Assembly: GCA_018067325.1 (NCBI GenBank)
Contig: JAGPUU010000002.1
Location: forward strand, 1 to 7,050
Length of the DNA stretch: 7,050 bases
Reading direction: 5' to 3'
Origin: Amphritea sp.
GTDB lineage: Bacteria; Pseudomonadota; Gammaproteobacteria; Pseudomonadales; Balneatricaceae
In this document: one piece after another, positions 1-5,156 of the stretch
Layout of the letters: each line of letters begins with the position of its first letter
Position numbering within the stretch: position 1 is the first letter of the stretch
Position numbers and translations under genes: made by a program
The notes under the pieces: generated by a model
What the model saw: the letters and a program-made list of their open reading frames with translations, nothing else
Told to the model about the DNA's origin: nothing
Databases searched by the model: none

Positions 1-486
1 AAACAGGCCGAAGATTTACTAAGCCACCTACGCAGTCTGTTAGGCTCCCTGCCGGTCGTTTTACCCGACGTTAACCAATCACCTTCTGCAGTAATGTCTC
101 AATGGCTGGAGCAGCCACAGGATCGCTATACTGGTCTTGAACCGATGGATGAATGCGAGCTGCGAGACAGCGCAGTCGAAACAGCGGTAATCCGTTGTAA
201 AGGACAGGATCTGGACAGCGATGAAATTCGCCATCACCTGGAAGCGGGTAAGCGGGTCGTTAAACTGGCATTGGAGTGGCAGGAAAGTATTAACTTTATT
301 CTTCAAGATGATCTCTGTATCAAACGTATCAAACTATCAGATCAGCTGAAGGAGAAACTTGATCAGGAAAGCTCCGACGAAGCCTTTGCACAATTCGATG
401 CTGAGTTTGTTCAGATGTCTCTTGAACTGACCCGGCTAATTCCAGCCTTAACCGAAGCTTTCGGTGGTGAAGCGCTGCGCCCATAA
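1..486 (+). CDS. rdgC: Recombination-associated protein RdgC (C-terminal part)
   Basis: This is the C-terminal 161 residues of RdgC, open at the left edge; the start lies outside the window. RdgC is a nucleoid-associated, ring-forming dimer that binds double-stranded DNA and limits RecA activity during recombination and replication repair. The E. coli protein has about 300 residues, so roughly half is present. The call rests on family-typical segments: an early LLGSLPVVLPD stretch, DECELRDSA and VIRCKGQDLDSDEI in the middle, then HLEAGKRVVKLALEWQ, the acidic LCIKRIKLSDQL region, and a GGEA ending. These match my memory of the E. coli sequence almost segment for segment. The reading frame is intact to a TAA at 484-486. 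It ends 21 bp before a strong hairpin terminator, so it is probably the last gene of its transcript. The upstream promoter cannot be seen. Confidence 0.95.
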   Translation, partial: KQAEDLLSHLRSLLGSLPVVLPDVNQSPSAVMSQWLEQPQDRYTGLEPMDECELRDSAVETAVIRCKGQDLDSDEIRHHLEAGKRVVKLALEWQESINFILQDDLCIKRIKLSDQLKEKLDQESSDEAFAQFDAEFVQMSLELTRLIPALTEAFGGEALRP

Positions 487-507
487 ACGCATATAGCTGG
501 AAATTAA

Positions 508-531
508 AAAGCCGTGCAATTGCACGGCTTT
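508..531. terminator. Bidirectional Rho-independent terminator between rdgC and the rhodanese gene
   Basis: A perfect 24-bp inverted repeat with GC-rich arms (GCCGTGCA / TGCACGGC) is flanked by AAA on the left and TTT on the right. On the plus strand it runs into TTTCTTGTTTTA. On the minus strand it runs into TTTTTAATTT. Either strand could therefore form a stem followed by a U-tract. It sits in the 65-bp gap between two convergent genes and can end both transcripts. Confidence 0.9.
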
Positions 532-551
532 CTTGTTTTACAGTAGCTAGC

Positions 552-1187
552 TTACTCTGCGGCTTCGCCCACCACCGTTAATCCCAGGCTGGTCCAGGCC
601 TGCATGCCACCACGGTAGTACTTCATTTTCTCTTCAGGATAACCTGCAGCTAATAGCGCTCGCCCCATCGCTGGTGTTTGACCACACCAATATCCATTGC
701 AGAACATCACTAACGTTCTAGCCGCGCTGAAATCATAGTTTTCACCCTCAATCGCTACCCCAAAATCATCCAGGGCATCTTCCATATCATCCTTTTCTTT
801 CATCAGGGTAAAGGGATAATTAACCGAACCTGGAATTGTCAGACGAAAATGCCAGCCCTCCGTTCGAGTATCAACGATCATAATATTTTCGTCTTCCTCG
901 GCCTCCATCATGTAAGCAGTAAACTCTCGCTCACCCAGGGTTTCTACTTCATGTGGTGCAAAAGGATTCATTGCCTGCGGCATACCCCGGTAAGTCGTGT
1001 TATACAGTTCAGAAACCTTATTCTCAGGGTCCTGGTTGCGCATCACTTCAACTTTTTCGCCGTCATGTGTCACATTGAAAGACAGCAACTCTGGCGATAT
1101 CATCGCTTTTTTTCCTTCGGCCATCACCAAAGAAGAACTCACGATCATCGTTCCAAGCAGGACACCTGCAAACATTTTCTTCATCAT
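552..1187 (-). CDS. Exported rhodanese-like domain protein with a CX4C active-site loop
   Basis: This encodes a 211-residue periplasmic or exported protein with one C-terminal rhodanese domain, which typically carries sulfane sulfur on a cysteine. The start chosen is ATG at 1187: a GGTG Shine-Dalgarno-like element lies six bases upstream, whereas the in-frame GTG at 1196 has none. The N-terminus is a clear Sec signal peptide: Lys-Lys, a hydrophobic core, then VMA before Glu as the likely cleavage site near residue 23. Residues about 24-85 form a non-rhodanese lead segment. The rhodanese fold then shows IVDTR (about 104-108), TIPGSVNYPF, the active loop CNGYWC (Cys163 and Cys168) followed by GQTPA, and YYRGGMQAW near the end. 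The loop has a second cysteine where classical rhodaneses have CX4R-like residues. From memory, a group of exported rhodaneses shares CNGxWCGQ. The physiological substrate is unknown, and no sulfur-metabolism genes are adjacent. Confidence 0.85.
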   Translation of the reverse strand: MMKKMFAGVLLGTMIVSSSLVMAEGKKAMISPELLSFNVTHDGEKVEVMRNQDPENKVSELYNTTYRGMPQAMNPFAPHEVETLGEREFTAYMMEAEEDENIMIVDTRTEGWHFRLTIPGSVNYPFTLMKEKDDMEDALDDFGVAIEGENYDFSAARTLVMFCNGYWCGQTPAMGRALLAAGYPEEKMKYYRGGMQAWTSLGLTVVGEAAE

Positions 1188-1213
1188 TTTCTGCACCGCA
1201 TATTTAGTTAATT

Positions 1214-1219
1214 ATTATA
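1214..1219 (-). promoter_or_regulatory. Candidate -10 element for the rhodanese gene
   Basis: The minus strand reads a perfect TATAAT 27 bases upstream of the ATG at 1187. No recognisable -35 lies 15-18 bases further upstream: the hexamers there match TTGACA poorly, and the nearest TTGTTT is only 13 bases away. It is therefore either an activator-dependent promoter or a chance match in AT-rich DNA. Confidence 0.3.
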
Positions 1220-1392
1220 AACGCCAGGATCAAAACAAATAGTTATAAGCTAATCCCTATCAGTTATATAGTGTTTATACAGCAATCAAATTACCAGGTC
1301 ACCTAAGCTAACTAGTGATTTAGTCTGATACTCTTCACTACAAAAAAGCATAAATAGATTAATCTGATGAGAGACCCCATTGCAGTAACCTA

Positions 1393-1420
1393 TTGAACTG
1401 CGCTGATCACTGTGTAGACT
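1393..1420 (+). promoter_or_regulatory. Candidate sigma70-type promoter for queE
   Basis: TTGAAC (1393-1398) and TAGACT (1415-1420) are separated by 16 bp and end 28 bp upstream of the queE start, in the gap divergent from the rhodanese gene. Each box has about four of six consensus bases. I saw no preQ1-riboswitch-like pattern in the short leader. The rest of the 1200-1445 gap shows no gene or strong repeat. Confidence 0.35.
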
Positions 1421-1448
1421 ACGCCCATCAAACAGGCTAGGTAGAATG

Positions 1449-2087
1449 ATGAGTAAAACTTATAGCGTTAAAGAGATTTTCTATACCCTGCAGGGTGAAG
1501 GCGCACAGGCGGGTCGGCCTGCAGTATTCTGCCGATTTACTGGCTGCAACCTCTGGTCAGGCCGGGAACAGGATCGCTCTAAAGCGATCTGTGATTTCTG
1601 CGACACTGATTTTATTGGTACCGATGGACAGAACGGCGGAAAGTTTGAATCCGCTGAGTTATTGGCCCGGGAGATAAAGCATTTCTGGCCTGGAAACGAA
1701 GGGCGTCCCTATGTAGTTTGTACCGGTGGAGAACCCTTGCTACAACTTGATCAGGCTCTGGTAGAAGCTTTTCATCAGGCAGGCTTTGAGATTGCCGTAG
1801 AAACCAATGGCACTATTGAAGCACCCGAAGGTATCGACTGGATCTGCGTCAGTCCAAAAGCGGATGCCGAACTAGTCCTGAAAAATGGCGACGAGTTAAA
1901 GCTGGTATTCCCTCAACCCCTGGCTCAGCCTGAAAGATTCACAGAACTGAATTTTAAACACTTTTACCTGCAACCAATGGATGGCCCAATGCAACGCATC
2001 CATACCCAGGATGCCATTCAATACTGTCTTAAGCAGCCACAGTGGAAGTTAAGCTTACAAACTCACAAGTTACTTGGTATTGACTGA
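1449..2087 (+). CDS. queE: 7-carboxy-7-deazaguanine synthase QueE (radical SAM)
   Basis: QueE converts 6-carboxy-5,6,7,8-tetrahydropterin to 7-carboxy-7-deazaguanine, the step that builds the deazapurine core of queuosine in tRNA. It acts in the cytoplasm and uses a [4Fe-4S] cluster with S-adenosylmethionine. The 212-residue product starts with the typical KEIFYTLQGEG (8-18). The cluster ligands are Cys33, Cys48 and Cys51, spaced CX14CX2C rather than the classical CX3CX2C. TGGEP (92-96) is the SAM-contact motif; ETNGT (118-122), SPK (135-137) and a terminal QTH (204-206) are also family features. Length is close to the E. coli protein (about 223). Two adjacent ATGs occur; the second, at 1449, has better spacing (7 bases) from AGG at 1439-1441, and the one at 1446 would add one Met. 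No queC or queD lies beside it here. Its 3' end overlaps the convergent BASS gene. Confidence 0.95.
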   Translation: MSKTYSVKEIFYTLQGEGAQAGRPAVFCRFTGCNLWSGREQDRSKAICDFCDTDFIGTDGQNGGKFESAELLAREIKHFWPGNEGRPYVVCTGGEPLLQLDQALVEAFHQAGFEIAVETNGTIEAPEGIDWICVSPKADAELVLKNGDELKLVFPQPLAQPERFTELNFKHFYLQPMDGPMQRIHTQDAIQYCLKQPQWKLSLQTHKLLGID

Positions 2088-2960
2088 AACAGGCTTGAGG
2101 CCATAAGGGCTGTTACGCCACAAAATGAGTAACACAATAGGCAGTTGCATCAGAATACCGTAGAGCAATACAGCAAGAGACATCTCCGGCTGTTGTAGCA
2201 GAGCCCCTGTCACCAGCAATCCTGTCCCCGCATTCTGAATACCGGTTTCAATCCCCAGCGTCAGTGAGATTTCAGTATTCTGACGTAAGAGATACCGGGT
2301 AATTAATGCGGATAAAGCTATAGCACTACTGGCCATTATCAGAATAACAGGGCTGAGGGTTGGCATCAGCTCTGGCAGTGCCGCCCTGTTAGCCCAGCTA
2401 ATCATCGCGACAACAGCAAACATAAATACCAACGACAGAATTTTTACTGGCCGATCTATCAGTCGGCACACCTCTGGCCAGATACTGTTAACCATCATGC
2501 CGATGGCTACAGGTACCAAAGTAACCAAAATCAATTTCATGATGGTCGCAAAAAGCGGTAACTCAACCAACACCCCTTTACCCAGAAAATGCTCCATACT
2601 GAGCCAGGTAAGCCAAGGCAGTGTAAAAGGTACAATCAAGCTACTCAGTGCGGTCAGTGAAATAGATAAAGCGGTGTCCGCCCTGCACAAGTGGCTTATC
2701 ATATTAGACGTTGCGCCACCGGGCGCAAAAGAGACGATCAAAAGCCCCACTGCAAGCAAAGCCGGTAATCCAGTAACGGTTACCAGCATAAAGGTCAGCA
2801 AAGGAAGAAAAATCAGCTGCAGAATAAGTCCTGCGAAAACAGGCTTAGGTCGATGCATTAATCTGGAAAAATCCGTTACCCGAAGTGTCAGCCCCATACC
2901 CAGCATAATGATAAACAATGCAATCGGTAATAAGATCGAAAGCGCGTTGCCACCTTCCAT
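2070..2960 (-). CDS. BASS (bile acid:sodium symporter) family transporter
   Basis: This is a 296-residue inner-membrane protein, almost wholly hydrophobic, with about nine or ten membrane segments, as usual for the bacterial BASS/SBF family of sodium-coupled organic-anion importers. Motifs are SFAPGGATSN (77-86) and GIETGIQNAG (236-245), the two crossover regions. Aligning by eye to the Neisseria meningitidis ASBT structure from memory, the sodium ligands are all present: Gln48, Ser85, Asn86, Ser99, Thr103, Glu238 and Gln242. This favours a working Na+-driven symporter. The substrate cannot be read from sequence; bacterial members carry substrates such as pantothenate, pyruvate or bile acids. 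ATG at 2960 has AGGA nine bases upstream and a good promoter about 40 bp away. The gene is monocistronic in this window and overlaps queE tail to tail by 18 bp. Related ACR3 arsenite exporters were considered but no ars context is present. Confidence 0.9.
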   Translation of the reverse strand: MEGGNALSILLPIALFIIMLGMGLTLRVTDFSRLMHRPKPVFAGLILQLIFLPLLTFMLVTVTGLPALLAVGLLIVSFAPGGATSNMISHLCRADTALSISLTALSSLIVPFTLPWLTWLSMEHFLGKGVLVELPLFATIMKLILVTLVPVAIGMMVNSIWPEVCRLIDRPVKILSLVFMFAVVAMISWANRAALPELMPTLSPVILIMASSAIALSALITRYLLRQNTEISLTLGIETGIQNAGTGLLVTGALLQQPEMSLAVLLYGILMQLPIVLLILWRNSPYGLKPVSVNTK

Positions 2961-2995
2961 TAAAAATGTTCCTGCAGATAATTTAGGTAACGCTT

Positions 2996-3024
2996 ATATT
3001 AGGGTTAGCTGAGAACCATTTCAA
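2996..3024 (-). promoter_or_regulatory. Sigma70-type promoter for the BASS transporter gene
   Basis: On the minus strand TTGAAA (3024-3019) and TAATAT (3001-2996) are separated by exactly 17 bp. Initiation would fall near 2989, giving a leader of about 30 bases that contains the AGGA ribosome-binding site at 2970-2973. This is the best-formed promoter candidate in the window. Confidence 0.6.
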
Positions 3025-3061
3025 CCGCCAGATTACAGGGAATTAAAGGGCTGGCTCAATC

Positions 3062-3094
3062 TACCCACACAAGCTGTGGATAACGTTGTGGGTA
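3062..3094. repeat. Inverted repeat (8-bp arms) enclosing a DnaA box
   Basis: TACCCACA (3062-3069) and TGTGGGTA (3087-3094) are perfect inverted arms around a 17-base spacer. The right arm continues into the palindrome GGGTACCC (3090-3097). Inside the spacer lies TGTGGATAA (3075-3083). The arms themselves resemble that element, so the TGTGG core occurs three times: once on the minus strand and twice on the plus strand with 12-bp spacing. Confidence 0.7.
3075..3083 (-). promoter_or_regulatory. Perfect match to the DnaA box consensus
   Basis: The minus strand reads TTATCCACA, identical to the high-affinity E. coli DnaA box. Two weaker TGTGGGTA-type sites flank it within the inverted repeat. 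It lies about 115 bp upstream of the BASS start, behind that gene's promoter, and about 310 bp upstream of the CDF start. A nine-base match can occur by chance, and no origin genes (dnaA, rpmH, gidA) are in view. Confidence 0.4.
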
Positions 3095-3390
3095 CCCTCT
3101 ATATTCGGCGCCGCATTACCCGTGAACCAGCCTTCCCAGATAAACTGATCATATTTTAACCAGAAGTAATTTTATATATTTATCAATAACTTACAAAGCA
3201 TTGATCTGAGTCAAAAGCAAAAACTCAACTATTTATCCAAGATTTGTTTCAATTCAGCGTCATTACTGTGACTTAAAGAAGTCAACTACTTTTTTGAAAT
3301 AAAACACTATAAAAAAACAACGACAAACTGGTTAATTCAATCCGATCCACTTAACATAGGCGCTGGCATAAATTCGGACCCAATTTTACT

Positions 3391-4554
3391 ATGCAACCAT
3401 CATCTGACAACCAGTCTCAGGCTCAACGAATAACCCTTATTGGTGCAGCGATTGATGCTGTGCTGGGTATTTTAAAAATCATCTTTGGCATGCTGGCTCA
3501 TTCGAGCGCATTGATCGCTGATGGTATCCATTCCTTATCTGACCTGTTAACTGATTTCCTCGTGGTCGGCATAATAAAGTATTCCCATCAGGAACCCGAT
3601 GAAGAGCACCCCTGGGGCCACGCTCGATTTGAAACAATCGGCACCGTTATTCTCGGTTGCATACTGGTTGCCGTCGCCGGCGCTATGGCATTTGAAAGCA
3701 TCTCTATTCTTATGAAAAGCGACGTTATACCGCTTCCTGAATGGCCAGCGCTGGTCATTGCTGCAATATCTGTTGTCGCGAAAGAAGCTATTTTCCGTTA
3801 CACCCTGGCGGTTGGAAAACGCATTAAATCCGATCTGATCATCGCTAATGCCTGGCACAGCCGAACTGATGCTTTCTCATCTATCGTCGTCTTTGTCGGC
3901 GTAGCCGGAGCCATGACTGGCCTGGTCTGGCTTGATGCCCTGGCAGCCGTTATCGTTGCCTTCATCGTTGCTAAAATTGGCTGGGAGCTGACCTGGAAAA
4001 GTATTCAGGAACTGGTAGATACAGCCCTTCCTGAGGAGCAGATAGCCGCTTATACCGATGTCATCATGAAAGTTGAAGGCGTCCTGAGTGTGCATAGCTT
4101 TAAAAGTCGCAGTATGGGCAGCCAGAGTCTGTTGGAGATGCATCTGCAGGTAGCACCGCATCTGAGCGCCTCAGAGGGTCATTACATCGGTGACAAAGCG
4201 GTCATTATACTGATGAAAGAGTTTGAAGACATTGGACACACCATTTTCCACATAGATACTTACGACGATGAAGTTGAGCTTGATGGTTCTCATCGTCTCC
4301 CCGTTCGTACAGAGATCAGCCGTTTGTTATGGGAGCACCTGGACGAAGCTGGACACTCTGAACTGGGTATCAGCCGACTGGGGCTTTTCTACCGCAACGA
4401 CTCAGTAGAAATTGAGCTCATGCTATTGGATAACCCTGCTAACCGGAATATTGATCTCACTGAGCTGGAGTCTCAGCTCAACGAGTTATTCCAACAGCAT
4501 TCATGGTTCAGAAGTATCCACCTTTGGCAGGGAACTCAAGCCGCCAAATTGTGA
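3391..4554 (+). CDS. Cation diffusion facilitator (CDF) family metal transporter
   Basis: This is a 387-residue inner-membrane metal:proton antiporter that exports divalent cations. Six membrane segments fall in residues about 13-200. The metal site is visible as HSLSD in TM2 (His47, Asp51, with Asp44 and Asp55 nearby) and HSRTD in TM5 (His156, Asp160). This HxxxD/HxxxD pairing suggests zinc or a related late transition metal rather than the DxxxD/DxxxD of manganese members; the assignment is inference. HPWGHARFE (73-81) is the conserved TM2-TM3 loop. A cytoplasmic dimerisation domain spans about 205-295 and ends in HTIFHIDT. Unlike the usual roughly 300-residue members, about 90 further residues follow (300-387), apparently an extra soluble alpha/beta region. 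ATG at 3391 has only a weak, distant GGA. The stop overlaps the next gene's start by one base, so the two are probably co-transcribed. Confidence 0.93.
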   Translation: MQPSSDNQSQAQRITLIGAAIDAVLGILKIIFGMLAHSSALIADGIHSLSDLLTDFLVVGIIKYSHQEPDEEHPWGHARFETIGTVILGCILVAVAGAMAFESISILMKSDVIPLPEWPALVIAAISVVAKEAIFRYTLAVGKRIKSDLIIANAWHSRTDAFSSIVVFVGVAGAMTGLVWLDALAAVIVAFIVAKIGWELTWKSIQELVDTALPEEQIAAYTDVIMKVEGVLSVHSFKSRSMGSQSLLEMHLQVAPHLSASEGHYIGDKAVIILMKEFEDIGHTIFHIDTYDDEVELDGSHRLPVRTEISRLLWEHLDEAGHSELGISRLGLFYRNDSVEIELMLLDNPANRNIDLTELESQLNELFQQHSWFRSIHLWQGTQAAKL

Positions 4555-5156
4555 TGGACTACAAACGGCCTGCAAGCCCACACCATATAGAAATTGAGAT
4601 AAATCGCAGCCGGTTCATCTGTTACATTCAGCCAGTGAGTAATCGGGCAGAAGCCGACAGCTTTATCTCAACGGTACGTCTGCGCCACCCCAAAGCGAAC
4701 CATAACTGTTGGAGTTATATCGCCGGTAAGCCAGATGATGTACACCAATGGAACTCCAGTGATGACGGTGAACCTAAAGGCACGGCGGGGCAGCCTATGC
4801 TGAATGTGCTGTGCCATAACAATATTGGTAACATCTGCGCAGTGGTCACACGTTATTTCGGGGGGATTAAACTGGGGACAGGCGGACTAGCCCGGGCATA
4901 CTCTCAGGCGGTGCAGGAAGCGCTTAGAGAGCTACCGACGGACTTAGTCGTCCCAACCCTTGATATAGAGCTCCGCGCGCCCTACGACCTTACTGGCGAG
5001 GTTGAACAACTGATGATTAAATTCAAGCTCAGTCAGTGTGAACGCAGTTTCGACTCTCAACTCTACGTTAAGGGTAAGCTGGCCTCTTCTTTAGAAGCAG
5101 AGTTCAGACAAGCCCTGACACCTTATCAACACCTAGTAGAGCTAAAAATCAGTTAA
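4554..5156 (+). CDS. yigZ: YigZ/IMPACT family protein
   Basis: This 200-residue soluble cytoplasmic protein belongs to the UPF0029/IMPACT family, typified by E. coli YigZ (about 205 residues). The biochemical role is not settled; eukaryotic IMPACT binds GCN1 and affects translation control. The N-terminal UPF0029 domain shows EINRSRF (15-21), the signature DDGEPKGTAG (70-79) and RYFGGIKLGTGGL (100-112). The C-terminal part (about 130-195) corresponds to the DUF1949 ferredoxin-like domain. ATG at 4554 was chosen because it forms TGATG with the CDF stop and gives an N-terminus of family length (20 residues before the Arg-Phe). An in-frame ATG at 4503 would add 17 residues encoded inside the CDF gene. 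No strong ribosome-binding site precedes 4554, so translation is probably coupled to the CDF gene. The 3' end overlaps the convergent SulP gene by 8 bp. Confidence 0.92.
   Translation: MDYKRPASPHHIEIEINRSRFICYIQPVSNRAEADSFISTVRLRHPKANHNCWSYIAGKPDDVHQWNSSDDGEPKGTAGQPMLNVLCHNNIGNICAVVTRYFGGIKLGTGGLARAYSQAVQEALRELPTDLVVPTLDIELRAPYDLTGEVEQLMIKFKLSQCERSFDSQLYVKGKLASSLEAEFRQALTPYQHLVELKIS

Larger units (their letters stand above)
2961..3390. other. 430-bp AT-rich divergent intergenic region
   Basis: This is the gap between the divergent BASS and CDF genes. The left part holds the BASS promoter and leader. The middle (about 3062-3097) holds an inverted repeat with a DnaA-box match. From about 3150 to 3345 the DNA is strongly AT-rich with many A and T runs and no plausible gene. 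A TATAAA (3308-3313) could be a -10 box for the CDF gene, but no good -35 is spaced for it: TTGAAA at 3294-3299 is only 8 bp away. I found no obvious hairpin-plus-T-tract that would mark a small RNA. Confidence 0.6.

Noticed and set aside
1194..1196. GTG start for the rhodanese gene
   Set aside because: No Shine-Dalgarno precedes it, while the ATG at 1187 has GGTG six bases upstream and still gives a complete signal peptide.
849..1242. Plus-strand open frames opposite the rhodanese gene
   Set aside because: They are antisense to a well-supported exported rhodanese and have unlikely protein composition.
1321..1448. A preQ1 riboswitch upstream of queE
   Set aside because: Only a vague GAGACCCC stretch is present; the conserved C-rich loop and A-rich tail of preQ1 aptamers are not seen.
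2070..2960. An ACR3-type arsenite exporter
   Set aside because: The crossover motifs and sodium ligands fit BASS symporters, and no arsR or arsC lies nearby.
2497..3012. A 171-codon plus-strand open frame opposite the BASS gene
   Set aside because: It is antisense to a gene with clear family motifs, shows no recognisable domain, and its composition is that of a shadow frame.
3062..3350. A replication origin
   Set aside because: There is one perfect DnaA box and AT-rich DNA, but no ordered box array and no dnaA, rpmH, gidA or plasmid rep gene.
4503..4553. An upstream in-frame ATG that would lengthen yigZ by 17 residues
   Set aside because: It lies inside the CDF gene, lacks support from family length, and the ATG at 4554 gives the usual N-terminus with stop/start coupling.
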